Assembly: GCA_020205615.1 (NCBI GenBank)
Contig: CM035152.1
Coordinates: forward strand, 152,578,778-152,642,777
Direction: 5' to 3'
Origin: Panax quinquefolius
Taxonomy: Eukaryota; Streptophyta; Magnoliopsida; Apiales; Araliaceae
Length of the DNA stretch: 64,000 nt
A model generated the notes under the pieces. That model was given only the letters and a program-made list of their open reading frames with translations, made no database searches and had not been told where the DNA came from. The position numbers were made by a program, and so were the translations under genes. Of the stretch, positions 24,579 through 36,731 are shown in pieces (positions within the stretch are counted from its first letter, which is position 1; every line of letters starts with the position of its first letter).

Positions 24579-25373
24579 ATCTCCGTTCATACCCAGGTAT
24601 AATTTTCATATATTAAGAAATTTAAACTAGAGGATAGAGAAGTAAATGAGTTCCTAGTTTATCCTAGTGTTTTGCATCATTTTTTTTTTAATTTGAATTT
24701 TGTAAAGAAAATAAATATGAAAATGCTATTCTTAAAGAAAATCTTACAAATATGATATTATAGTATAAAAGGATTGAATATGGATATATACATTTATGTT
24801 TGTATTTGAATATTTTATGTGACATTGATATTCATATTTTGAGGTTTATTTAAAATTGAACATCCATATATGTATTTGACGGATATAATAAATGCACATA
24901 TTATTTCTATCTTTTATGTACAATCAAATACGATTATTCAAAATATTCACATATCCGCTCGTTTCAATTTATAAAATTATTATTTACTTTTTGAAAGTCA
25001 AATTGAGATACTTTTAAATTTAAAGACTATGTTTGTTTATAAAGATAACATTTAGAATTGGACTATTAATTTCAAATTTCTTGTTTGTTTTAAAATAGAT
25101 TTGAGACTATTAGTCTCGGGATAATAAAATGATATGAACTATTTAATACCATGTCCAATTATGTATAATAATCCTAATTATTTAAGTTATAACATGATAA
25201 AAAAAATATGTAATTAGAATTATTTAATAATAGAACTAATAGTCTTTAAATAATAATCCATAGAAATATAATTCTGTAACTATAATCTTTGCAAATAACA
25301 TGACCAAAAGATCTTGATCCAATGGTTATTCTCGTCCCTTTTGTACCAAGAGGGTGACCAATATTAGAGCTGT
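24579..25373. other. AT-rich intergenic stretch before the retrotransposon nest
   Basis: There is no supported gene. A Stowaway-like half-terminus (TATCTCCGTTCATACC) lies near 24582. The rest is AT-rich and unclassified. Confidence 0.4.
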
Positions 25374-26204
25374 TTCGGACCTGTTAACGTCAAGTTTCGC
25401 CGGCGCGTCCAATCACAGAATTCACGCGTTAGAACCTGCACAATAATAGATCACACAGAAGTTTGACGGCTTGTGCCGCCGGGGGATAGCTCCGGTGTGA
25501 GAATAAGTACAACCGTTCACAAGGTTTAATAATGGAGGCTAAGTGTTTAGTGCTCAAAAGTAGGTATTACTTGTTAATTGTAACATTGGCCTTGTATTTA
25601 TAGTGCTCACCACCTTTAGAATCCTTCTCCGAGTCGGATTAGAACTCCTAGTCATGGTAGTTACCATAACTCGGGTCCAACACAATCTCCTTAAAAGGTG
25701 CAAGTGGAATCCAATCCAATCACTACCTTTGGAGTTACCTTATTCAACCATAATTAGGTCTCCAGGCTCTATGCGCAGAAAATCCCACTGCACAGGCCCA
25801 ACCCAACCGAACTCCCTTATCAGGTCTGGGCCTCGGCCCAAAGGACTCGAAGACCCGACCTCGAACATCTTACATCGAGGTAAGGCTCCGGCCCAAAGGA
25901 CTCGGATACCGAACCCGAACACCATCAGCTCACCCATGGGCTTCGGCCCGATGGGCTCACGAACCCCTTTTAGTGTCAGGCTTTCTGCCCATGTGAAGGT
26001 CGGCAAAATGCTCCCGAACATTGCCCCCCAGTCTCTTGTTATAATGTACTTATAATTAGAGACTTGAAAGGTCAGGTAATCGAAAGGTCACGACAGCTAA
26101 TGATGAGCTGTCTGGGGAACCCAAGCGGTCTGTCCTCGTTTCTCAAAACGTTGCACGCCTCTCCATGCCTGGTCCCACCTTGAGCATTTAATAGCCGCCC
26201 TTGG
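25374..26204 (-). repeat. 3' LTR region of element F
   Basis: A minus-strand TATA-like CTATAAATACAAG lies at 25591-25603, about 220 bp before the proposed LTR end, as expected for a minus-oriented LTR promoter. The segment has GC-rich repeats of GGCCTCGGCCCAAAGGACTC type. It ends at the insertion point of C and resumes at 55436. The 150-residue ORF at 25603-26055 has a translation with no motif and is taken as LTR sequence. The inner LTR edge could not be placed. Confidence 0.6.
26200..26204 (+). other. Target-site duplication of element C, left copy
   Basis: CTTGG here is repeated exactly at 55431-55435, directly outside the two LTRs of C. This proves that both LTRs belong to one insertion. 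Confidence 0.95.
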
Positions 26205-28825
26205 TGTAAGACCCCGAAATTTTTTTAAATAAAAAGGAATTTCCTTTATTTATTATTTTGAAATAGTAAGGGTTGATTTGATTAATGTGGATAGTTAAGG
26301 GTTAAATACGCAAATATTTCAAAATAAGCAAGTGGTTATAAAATATTCATTATTATTTGGGAATATTCGTTTGGTCGTGGAATATTCGTCTTTGTTGGGA
26401 ATATTAAATGCTGACGGCAGCGACCATGTGTGGGCCCCATGTGACGAAAAGCGATTGGATGAGGAAAACGACAAATATAAGTTGTTTAAAAATAACGGCG
26501 TAATTATTACAGATTAATCTTTGTTGGAATACCGGTGGTTAAAACACACACTAATACGCGTTGTTGAGCAGTAGCACACGGTATTGCATCAATTATTGAT
26601 CCTTACGTGAAGGCACTACTCGATAATTGTTACGATAATTCTTTATTCGATATTTTATTTTATTGATTCAATAATTCTTTGCGTTGGTATTTTATATTAT
26701 TCTTTGTTTCAATAATTGTCAACGCACGATTTCCCATTATCGGATCAATAATTCATATTATTTGAATAATATTATTAGATAACATTATTGGCAATGTCTA
26801 GAAAGTTACATCTAAGGAGAGGTTTGGTCACCTAATTGCGGCGCCATGATGAGAGAAATCCTTATTGGAAAGCCCCTCTTTCCTGGGGAACTGCCTGGTT
26901 GTCATAATTGTGATTCTGTAATATTATTTGGGAATAATTAATTATTGATTTATATGATAAGAAAATATTTATTTGATATGGATATAAATGATGGATTTAT
27001 TTATTATATGTGGTTATAATTGAAGGATTTAATGTTGAGGTGTTTTATCAGTATTTTTGTCGGAATGGAGATATTAAAAATAAAATTAGTATTTTTACGA
27101 TATATTGCGTGAGTTATAATTTTTAATCTGACCGTTGGATCGTTGCGATTTTTGGATATGTTATACATATATAAGTTGAGTATATGTCTACAAATTTTGA
27201 ACCGTTAAAAATGAACGAATGATTTGTTATAAATTTTAAGAGGTGTTTGATTCGGAAAGTAGGGTTATAATTGATTTTGGTGGAAAATTCTAGAATTGAG
27301 TGGGCCCCACTTGTGGTTGGTGAAAAAAAAAATGTGCTGAATTTTATTTCAAATGTGGTGGGTGGCAATAGTAGCGAGTAAAGCCATCGGTGTAGCATCG
27401 AAGTCTCTTGGTAATTTAACATTTTCCTATAAATAGAGGCTAAGTTAGAATTGAAAATCACACGAAACAAAGTTTTCTCTCTTTCTCTCTATATTATTGA
27501 GCGTATTTTGTGAGTATTTAGATACTTTGAGAGTTCTTTGTTCGATCTGAGTTTCATTCAAAGATCACTTGAGCCTTTCCTTCCAAAATCTTGATTCTTT
27601 GAGGTAAGGGATGTTATTTTCTTCTCGATGATATTATTTCTTCAATATCATTATCTTTGAAATATTTGTTGGAACTTTTTATCAAATTTGGAACTTTTTC
27701 GTGTAATAAGTTACTATTCATGAGTTACTATTCACGAGTTACTATTCATGAGTTACTATTCACGAGTTCTTATTCACAAGTACTATTCATGAAGCGTGAA
27801 AATGTTTTTGTGGAATTTCTATCTTTTGGTGTCGGATTCTTATTCACGTATCGGCCTTTATTCACGTATATCTGACACTATTCACGTATCTGGCACTATT
27901 CAATAGAAAAATAAAATTTCTTCTTTTCGTCCAAAACATCTATTACGGATACTAGCTCGATTGTATCCATGTTTTGATCATTCTTGAATTTTACACCACT
28001 ATGATTATTTTGAGGTATTTTTTTTTGAACATGGATAAAACAAAGTACGAATCTTTAATCCTTAATCCTTGTCATTTTGTTTCCTTTGGATTCGTTTCTT
28101 TAAAAATATTTTCATCATCCTCGATCTTAAATGATGATATTATTGAATATCTTTGGCACGTAGTGCAAAGATGAATGATTTCTGAAGAATATCTTTGGCA
28201 CAGTGGTGCAAAGATGAGCAGTGTTTAAATGAACATGACCAAATGATGAATATCTTTGGCACAGTAGTGCAAAGATGAATATTTGATTCCGATGTTTATG
28301 GATTGATGTTACGAGGATAAAAGATGAGCGATGAACTTTTAAATTCATACATAGAAGATAGTAGTTTGCATTCTCTACTTAACTCTTACTTTCTATGAAT
28401 TATTATTTCATTGCGAATATTGATTTAAAATTTGTTGTCATTGTATTCTATTAGATTTTTCCTGTTGAAGACTAACGATAATTTGTTGTATATTATCTTA
28501 GTCATAATATTCTTTCTTGAGCTAGTTGAGCTCACCCTTTTCCTTTTGTTCCATTCTTCTCGGGAGGCGAGAATATATAGCGAAATGTGCAGTCGGGGTA
28601 TGGAATGAAGGTTTTAGAAAGGATTGTTTAGTAGTCCTCACCATTTTGTAAAATAATGTATCAATAAATGTGATGAGGATTTATTTGAGTATAGATATTG
28701 TCTGAAGATAATATTTGTATTTAAACTCACGCTTTCTTTGTTGTAATAATAAAGTTGTAGTTGTTTACATACCATGTATTGTGAACTCGGAATGGGTGAT
28801 GTATACCTATTTTGGGGGCGTCACG
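26205..28825 (+). repeat. 5' LTR of element C (2.6 kb)
   Basis: It opens TGTAAGACCCC and closes GGGGGCGTCAC (final A apparently lost). CTATAAATAG at 27427-27436 is a good TATA box, so the transcribed R/U5 leader would be about 1.35 kb. The leader holds alternating ACTATTCACGAGTT/ACTATTCATGAGTT units (about 27713-27790). It then has three imperfect hairpins (28149-28276) and a GAGCTAGTTGAGCTCACCC block (28519-28537) found in all four chromovirus copies here. Confidence 0.93.
28149..28276 (+). repeat. Array of three leader hairpins in the C 5' LTR
   Basis: Three copies of ATCTTTGGCAC - loop - GTGCAAAGAT lie at 28149-28172, 28191-28215 and 28252-28276. Each can form a 10-bp stem with one bulged G and a 3-4 nt loop. 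Loop bases vary (GTA, AGTG, AGTA) while the arms stay constant. Confidence 0.8.
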
Positions 28826-28827
28826 GT

Positions 28828-28838
28828 TGGTATCGAGC
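28828..28838 (+). other. Primer binding site of element C
   Basis: TGGTATCGAGC lies three bases inside the 5' LTR and matches the tRNA-Met-type site except for one missing base. Confidence 0.8.
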
Positions 28839-29009
28839 TTAGGGATATGATCTCTGGCGGAGATCGGGAATAGAACTAGGAGGAGAGACGAGTAAATCCT
28901 TCACTAGTGTGTCCTACCTAAGCTTATTTGTTAGTTGGTCGAGATATAGGGATATTATGTGATATATTGATTTCCTTAATTAACCCTTGTTTTATACGAC
29001 GATTTGAGA

Positions 29010-29675
29010 ATGTCGTTGAGAATATTAACAATGGAAATGAGGCCGTGTGAGCGCTCAGATACTCACCAACGAGGAGAACGTGCAACAGTGGCAATGTTCC
29101 TCCCATGAACAACACCATTGAAAGCGAGATGATGAACGAGGGATGTTTAGAAGCTTTTTGCGATTCATGCAAAATCGGACGAGGAGACTTCGTGTTCAAA
29201 ATACTGAGGAGGAAATGATAGCGATTCACACTGTTGTCACGACCAAGCGATTCAAAGAGTTGGGACCACGAAATTTAAGGGAAAGCCGGATCCGATCATG
29301 GCGGAAACATGGGTCAAACAAATTACGAAGATATTCGATGTCTTGGGATGCACGGAGGAAACGAAGGTTCCATTCGCCACCTTTATGTTCGTGGCGGCGG
29401 CAGACTATCGGTGGGAGATGCGTGAATCGTACTATCATCCAAATACTTTTCGGCATGTCTTGGGAGACGTTTGAGAGACTATTTAATGACAAATACTTTC
29501 ACGAAAGTGTTAAATGCGTATGAAGGAAGTGGAGTTCATCGATTAAAGCAAAAACAACGTGGCGGTGTCTCGATGCGAGGCAAAGTTTGCGAGTTATCGA
29601 GTTTGCACCTCATTTGGTGGATAATGAGGAACGTTATGGCGGATGTTTCTTAGAGGTTTGAAACCCCACGGCATA
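29010..29675 (+). pseudogene. Gag of element C, N-terminal part, cut by D
   Basis: The best-preserved frame reads KFKGKPDPIMAETWVKQITK, then the IFDVLGCTEETKVPF block and FMFVAAADYRWEM (about 29265-29420). This is the capsid region typical of plant chromovirus gag. Downstream frames carry NDKYF and MKEVEFIKL-type blocks with frameshifts. The frame stops at LRGLKP where D is inserted; the gag sequence resumes at 48909 with EIRRYLISHK. Confidence 0.85.
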
Positions 29676-30785
29676 TGTGGCGCCCCAAAATTAGGTATAC
29701 ATCACCCATCTTGGGTGAAACACTTACATGGTGCGTAATTTAAATACAACTTATTAACATAAGCGTAGGTGTACAATACGACATAAAGCGTGAGTTTAAA
29801 TACAAATATCGTCTACTAGATATTATACAAACTCAAACAAAAGTCCTCATTCAATTATTATCACCACTATTTTACGAAATAGTGAGGACTACTAATCTTA
29901 TCTTGAGGACCATCACTCGTTTCCCAGGCTCGTCCCAGCTATATTATCATTTCAAGAAGAGCGATGAAAGAAAAGGGTGAGCTCAACTAGCCCGATAAGA
30001 AATATTATGACTAAGATAATCTGAATAAATTATCAATAGTCTTCAATAATGTTAAACGATAAAATACAATAGACAACCGGTTTAAGCTGCGGATGAATAT
30101 CGCGATCCATTAAAAGAGTCAGTAGAAAATAAAATCTACTATCTTTTAGGTTTTAAAAGGTTTTTCATCATTTGTTTATAAATGAGACTCACTTTAATAA
30201 ATATTTCACATCATCGAATCACCCTTCTTTTACTGACGAGGATATTCTTTAGTATCGCGACCACAATTATTCATGCACTTTACGGGCGAGAATATTTGTG
30301 TATTCATTAATAGGTCATGATCATACCAACAAGCATCCATCAATGCACTACTGACACTTTGAGGATTTTTATCACATCATTTGTAACATTACGGTCATGA
30401 TTACACCGAATAGTCTCTCGTCATAATCATACCAAGTCCATCCATGCACTACTGAATACGAGATGACTTTCAAAAAATATAAACATGAGGATGATGACAA
30501 TGATATAAGAATTGATAAAACAAGTTCAAGAATTATTTTATCCGGGAATTATTAACGTCAAATTGTCGACATGATCTTTTGTTTTGTAGAGTAAAATTCA
30601 AGAATGATCGGAAGAATATTTCCATGAAAAGATCTCTGGATGAAACGCAAATATCGAGGATATTCTACTAATTTCATGGAGTATAGAAGTCAAAGTTTTA
30701 ACCAACCGGGTATAATAAAGAATGGAATAACAAAAGAAATCACCATGCATGCGATAGACCGCATGCAGACGGGTTATTCAATGTA

Positions 30786-31160
30786 ATAATAAATAACGGA
30801 ACCGGTCGGTGAAATTCACCGCAAGCGGGATGTTCCAACGAGAATAATAAAGATGGAACCCGGATCCGGTGTAAAACATACGAATAGGATATTCCAACAG
30901 AATAATAAAGATTTTAACCAGGTCCGGTGTAAAACACACGAGCGGATGTTCCAATGAATAATAAAAAGATTTTAACCCGAATGTAAAACAGTCGGTGTAA
31001 AACACACAGCGGGATGTTCCAATGAGAATAATAATAAAGAGCGGAACCAGGTCCGTAAAACACACAGAGCGAGGATGTTCCAACAGAATAATAGAAGAAT
31101 GTCACCAAGTATAGGGTAAACCACTTATACAAGGTTATTCCAATGAGAATAATAAGCGAA
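30786..31160 (-). repeat. Leader tandem array, ~60-bp units, D 3' LTR
   Basis: Six or so units each contain AATAATAAAGA, a GGTGTAAAACACAC-like hairpin and GATGTTCCAA. One unit has CGGTGAAATTCACCG (30807-30821). The array lies on the transcribed side of the minus-strand TATA. The matching array in the other LTR is at about 47428-47745. Confidence 0.85.
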
Positions 31161-31488
31161 TGGAATAACAACAGTTCTCTTCATGAATAAGAAAAGAATA
31201 ACACCCCTTACATTTGGTAGGAGATTGAATCTGCAAAGCGGGTAGTAATAAAATACTCTTCTTCTTTCTCTTTATTCTCTATACTTTCTCTCTCTATAGC
31301 TCGAATGAATTAAGTGAAAAATAATGAAGCCCTAGGCCTCTATTTATAGAAGATTTCTAGCTTAGCTTTTGCTTAGTGAAAAGTGCAAAAGCGGTGAAGG
31401 CTTGAATCGGTTTGGCCTTTGTAATGTGAAACGACAAGTGGTTCGACGCCTGTAATGTGAAACGACAAGTGGTTCGACGTCTGGTAAA

Positions 31489-31699
31489 GGTAATTACTAT
31501 TAACGAAGGTAAATACTATTGACGAAGGTAAATACTATTCACAAGGGTAATTACTATTGACGAAGGTAATTACTATTGACGAAGGTAAATACTATTCACA
31601 AGGGTAATTACTATTGATGAAGGTAATTACTATTGACGAAGGTAAATACTATTCACAAGGGTAATTACTATTGACGAAGGTAAATACTATTGACGAAGA
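31489..31699 (-). repeat. 18-bp tandem array in U3 of D 3' LTR
   Basis: About twelve units of GTAAATACTATTGACGAA type alternate with GTAATTACTATTCACAAG-type variants. The array sits roughly 140-350 bp upstream of the minus-strand TATA box, in promoter position. The other LTR has the same array at about 48069-48277. Confidence 0.88.
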
Positions 31700-32329
31700 G
31701 ACTCTTAGATGATGACATATGAGCCCCCCATAAAATAATCAAACTTACCACAAATCATTTTTTTTTCATCAACACATATTTAATCTTTCAACAATTATTA
31801 ATCATTTATAACTTGTCGTCTCAATTATTGATTTAATACTATAACATATTATACAGATGATACTGTGACAATAATTGAATCAATAATATAAGAGATATGA
31901 TCGCAGTGAATTCTTTGTGCAATAATTGAGCATAGTTTGAGTGACTTCTCACGTAAGCATCGATAATCAATCTGGTGTACTTATGCAACCACGCCAGACA
32001 TTCTTGTACTTTACCACCGGGTAGTTCAACAGTTTTAACGGTAACACCTCCGTAGTTATTTTTATAAAATATTTTTTGTCGTTTTCTCAATCAATGAATA
32101 ATTACATTGTGGGGTCCACCAATGATTGAGCCATTATACGAATATTCCCTAACAAAAGAATATTCCCACCAAACGAATATTTTATAACAACTTGCATACT
32201 TTGCAAAATTTATAAATATTACCCACAACTATAACATTATATCAAATTTATTCCATAATATTCAAAATAATATTTATAGAAAATTCATCTTTATTTATAA
32301 AAGTTGGGGTCTTACAACCTCCCTTCTTA

Positions 32330-35300
32330 TGAAATTTTGCCCTCGAAATTAGAATACGTACACACAGGTATGTCGAAGAGGTAAGGATACCTTGATTTCA
32401 TTTGATTCTAACTCCCAAGTCATTTCCTCAACATCGTGGTTCCTCCACAAAAACTTTGACTTGAGGTATAACCTTGGAGCGTAGAATATGTTCCTTCTTA
32501 TCAAAATTTGAGCAGGAACCTCTTCATACGTCAAATCTTCCGCTATTTCGCTTCGGTTCTAACTTCAATAATATGGTTCGGGTCTTTCACATATTTACGT
32601 AACATAGATATGTGAAAAAACGTTATGAACACGAGACATATTTGGCGGTAAAGCGAGTCTATAGGCCACAGTTCCTACTCGATCGAGGATTAAAATGGGC
32701 CAGATGAATCGAGGGTTAAGTTTTCCTCTCTTTCCAAATCTTGTAACTCCTTTCCATGGAGCGACTCTTAACAACACATGATCTCTCTATATCGAATTCC
32801 ACGTCCTTTCGATGAAGATCGGCATAACTCTTTTTATCGATTTTGTGAGGTTTTTATCGTTGTCGGATCGTTTGAATCTTTTCCGTAGTCATACGTACCA
32901 ACTCCGGTCCCAACAACGTTGCTTCACCCACCTCATCCCAACATCTTTGAGAACGACACTTTCTTCCATACTGGCGCTTGAATGGAGCCATGCGAATACT
33001 TGCTTGATAAGCTGTTGTTGTAGGAAAACTCCACCAATGGTAAGAACTTGTCCCAACTCCCTTGAAATCAAGGACCACAGAGTCTTAATAGATCTTCAAG
33101 AGTTTGAATAGTCCTCTCCGATTGTCCGTCCAATGCGAGGGATGATATCTGAAAGCTAAATCGTGAAGTCTGTGCCCATAGCTTTTTGCAAACTATCCCA
33201 AAATCGTGAAGTGAATCTTGGGTCTCGATCGAAAACTATGGATCTTGGCATACCATGCGATCTTACAATCTCGTTTATGTACATCTGAGCAAGGCGTTCA
33301 AGTGTATAAGTTTCTCGTGTCGGTAAGAAATGAGCGGACTTGGTCAACTATCAACAATGACCCAAATCGCATCAATGCCTTGAGAAACCTTAGGAAGGCC
33401 GTAGCAAAAATCCATGGTAATGTGCTCCCACTTCCATTCCGGAATTTCAAGTGGTTCTGATGGACCTTTTGGTACTTGATGCTCGCTTTAACTTCGTTGA
33501 CAAGTTAGACACCTTGAGATAAACAAATACTATCTCTCTCTTCGTATTGCTCCACCAAAATGTATGACCGAATATCATGATACATTTTGGTACTCCCAGA
33601 GATGGATTGCAAATGGTGTGTTGTGTGCCTCCATCATGATATTATACTTTAAATCGGTCGTTAGGAACACAAAGTGCGGAGTTGACTCAAGTATTCCTTC
33701 TTCATCGATTCTTGCTTCCAAGATAGCACCTTCTTGCACTTTCTTCCTCATACGCATCGGCTCAGTGCAGTAGCTTGGCGACTTTAACTTTATCAATTAA
33801 AGTCGGTTCTACTCGTATACTCGCTATCATCACATGCGTCCACAGGTCTTTAATTCTATCTCCATCCTTTGCAAGTCACACAAAATGGGCCTTTACGTTG
33901 ACAATATCGCACTCGTACTTGCATATGATTTGATTTTACTCAATCGTCGGCTACCACGTTAAACTTTTCGGGATGGTATTGGATGGTATGATCATAATCT
34001 TTCAATGAGTTCAAGCCAACGTCGTTGTCGCGTGTTGAGTTCCTTTTGAGTGAAGAAATATTTGAGGCTTTTATGATCCGTAAAGATCTCCACTTTCTCC
34101 CCATACAAGTAATGCCTCCAAATTTTAAGTGCAAAGATAACAAATTTACTGACTCTAGATCATGAGTAGGATAATTCCTCTCATATTCTTTGAGTTGTCG
34201 CGAGGTATAGGCTATTACTTTTCCATGTTGCATGAGAACACATCCCAACCCTTTGCCGAAGCATCACTTGTAGATGACAAATCCTCAAGGCGGATGGTAT
34301 TGTCGAGCAGTCTTTGAAATAAGTCTCCTCTTGAGTTCTTGAAAACTCTTCTCACATTATTCGCTCCAACCGAACTTTGTATCTTTCCGAGTCACCGAGT
34401 CGATGGAATAGCGGTTCGAGAAAATCCTTCCACGAATCTCCGATAATAACCACTAAGCAACCGAAAAGCTACGTGCTTGATCATTTGATTTAGGTTGTTC
34501 CCGACTTTGAATAGCTTCAATCTTTCTTTGGGTCAACGGATATTCCATGACTTGATACCACGTGCCCAAGGAATGCTACTTCTTCAAGACGAACTCGCAT
34601 TTCTTCAACTTGGCATAAAGCTTATATTCACGAAGCTTTTGGAGTGTCGACCTCAAGTGTTGCTCATGATCTTCACGGCTTTTGGAATAAATAAGGATGT
34701 CATCAATAAAGACGACCACAAAGTGATCTAAATATTCCTTGAATACTCGGTTCATCATATCCATGAAGGCGGCGGGCAGCATTAGTCGATCCAAAGGACA
34801 TGACTAGGAATTCATAATGCCGTCTGGGGTTAAAGCGCCGTCTTTGGAATGTCGGTGGTTCTAATCTTCAATTGGTGATATCCGGAACGAAGATCGATCT
34901 TTGAAAAGAATTTGGCTCCTTACAATTTGTCAAACAGGTCATCAATACGTGGCAATGGATACCTATTTTTGATGGTGACGTGATTCAACTCCAGATAATC
35001 AATACAAAGTCGCGTACTCCCATCTTTCTTCTTCACGAATAGAACGGGGAGCACCCCAAGGAGAAGTACTAGGGACGAATAAAGCCAATGTCTAACAATT
35101 CCTGCGGTTGGGTCTTTAACTCACGAAGTTCAATAGGAGCCATTCGATATGGGGCTTTGGAAATAGGTTTTGTCTGGGTTCAAGGTCGATACAAAATTCA
35201 ATTTCACGCTACGGGGGTAGGCGAGGAAGTTCTTGAGAATACGTCGGAAATTTATTAACAATAGAAATATCGTTTAAAAGCGGCGTATTTTTTTATTTAA

Positions 35301-35800
35301 ATCGTGACATGAGCTAAGAAAGCTTGACATCCGTTTTTCAATAAGCGAATAGCTTTATGGCTTGAGATGACCGTGATTGATTTTAATGGTTTGGTCGTTT
35401 GAATTAGCATAATAGGTTGATTAGGAATATGAAAGCTAACAACCTTACGAAAACAATCAATTTTTGCATGATAAGTAGTTAACCAATCAATCCCTAGAAT
35501 CACGTCAAATCTGCAAGTATTTTTAATGAAATAAGATCGACGAGTAATGTGAGGTGCCGATTTGAACCAAACAAGACTTATAAGCGATGGATGTAATGAA
35601 GGTTTCTCCCAACGGAGTTTCCACAGATAAGTCAAAGTCTAATTTCTCCGAGTCAAATTTAATCGATGGCGCAAGTAGGAGAAATAAAAGAATGGGTAGA
35701 ACCCAGGTATCAAATAAAGTATAGACTTCATTAGAGTTTATGATAAGCTTACCCGTGATGACCTCATTCGGATTCCTTGCTCTTTGGGAGGTCACAACAA
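32330..35800 (-). pseudogene. Pol of element D (PR-RT-RH-INT-chromodomain), broken
   Basis: Reading the minus strand: protease region with FDVILGIDWLTTYHAKIDC at about 35450-35510; RT at about 34290-35130 with [10 protein letters not shown] near 34690-34720; RNase H with [20 protein letters not shown] near 34180-34250. Integrase core follows with SAHFLPTRETYTLERLAQMY and DRDPRFTSRFW in 33156-33347. The GPY/F-like region has KLNPRF and [12 protein letters not shown] in 32595-32777. A chromodomain-like end has LTYEEVPAQI and WRNHDVEEMTWELE in 32349-32534. Domain order is normal for chromoviruses. Each domain is in a different frame, so the copy is not functional as read. It is the most complete pol of the four chromoviruses here. 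Confidence 0.9.
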
Positions 35801-35829
35801 ACGCTCTCCCTTGACCTTCTGGGTTTTGA

Positions 35830-36731
35830 ATTTTACTGGGATGGCCTTTGGTGCCTCCATCCTAGTTGAATTTGTCTTGATGGCAACAATAAAAACCGAG
35901 CTAAGTGACCTTCTCTTCCACAATTATAACATGCTTTGGACGGCATGGCATCAGTTTGATTTGGGCTGATGTGTCCCTCTCCTCCGCATTTGAAGCATAT
36001 GATAGGTGGTCTTTCTCCTTCCTTAACAATGGGTCTTTGGTCTTGGCGTCTTTCCACCATTGTTGAATCTCCGTTTCTTGAAATGTCCATTCTTATTGTT
36101 TTGGCCACGATTACCACCGAAGTGGTTACCATATCTGGCATGTTGATTCCCTCACGCTTGTTGTCACCGCTTCCGATGACTACTCTCCATTGAGTATTAT
36201 AATTTGCTTGAATTGCTGCTTCTTTTAGTTGTGTTGACTCATTATCGCGTTCCACTAATCGAGCCCTATTTACAACATCTGAATACAAACACGGTTTATG
36301 AGAAATAAGATGTTGGCGTATCTCCGACTTCAAACCTCTTAAAAACATTCGCGCCATTCTCTCTTCATTATCCACCAGTGGGGACGTAAACCGTGATAAC
36401 ACATAAAATTTTGCCTCGTATTGCGACCTGGTCATATTGTTTTGTTCCAACTTGATAAACTCCACCTCCTTCATGTGGCGAATACTTTCGGGAAAGTATT
36501 TGTTGTTGAAATGACTCTGGAACTTCTCCCAAGATATCTTGATGACAATTTGGTTGAGTACGTTTTACCGATTCCCACCAATGTCCGCCTCCGCACAAGC
36601 AACATAAAAGGCGTGAAAGGGAACCTTTGCTCCTCGGAGCATCCCAAGACATCAAATATCTTGGTAATCTGCTTTATCCATGCTTCCAGCCGTAAGTGGT
36701 TTTGGCTCTCCCTTAAACTCCAGGTGGTCCC
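35830..36731 (-). pseudogene. Gag of element D, C-terminal part
   Basis: A 213-residue open frame (35833-36474) contains MFLRGLKSEIRQHLISHK, a linker, then two zinc knuckles: CFKCGGEGHIS and CYNCGREGHLARF. The second is missing its last Cys as read. Upstream in another frame lies the capsid block IKQITKIFDVLGCSEE. The sequence stops at 36731, where copia element G is inserted after the KELG codons. The N-terminal part continues at 45837. Nucleocapsid zinc knuckles bind the element RNA. Confidence 0.9.
36727..36731 (+). other. Target-site duplication of element G, left copy
   Basis: GTCCC is repeated exactly at 45832-45836, directly outside the two LTRs of G. Confidence 0.92.

Larger units (their letters stand above)
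29676..32317 (-). repeat. 3' LTR of element D (2.6 kb)
   Basis: It runs from TGTGGCGCCCC (29676) to CTTACA (32317). The minus-strand TATA word CTATAAATAG lies near 31340-31349. Upstream of it (31489-31699) is an array of 18-mers, and downstream of it (30786-31160) an array of ~60-bp units with hairpins. The GGGTGAGCTCAACTAGCCC block shared with A, C and E is at about 29975-29993. Confidence 0.9.

Noticed and set aside
25603..26055. 150-residue ORF rich in Pro/Arg, with a 93-residue ORF on the opposite strand
   Set aside because: It has no motif, lies in the LTR of element F and reflects the GC-rich LTR composition.
31489..31699. Regularly spaced repeats reminiscent of a CRISPR array
   Set aside because: The units are contiguous 18-mers without unique spacers, occur in both LTRs of a retrotransposon, and the DNA is plant nuclear.
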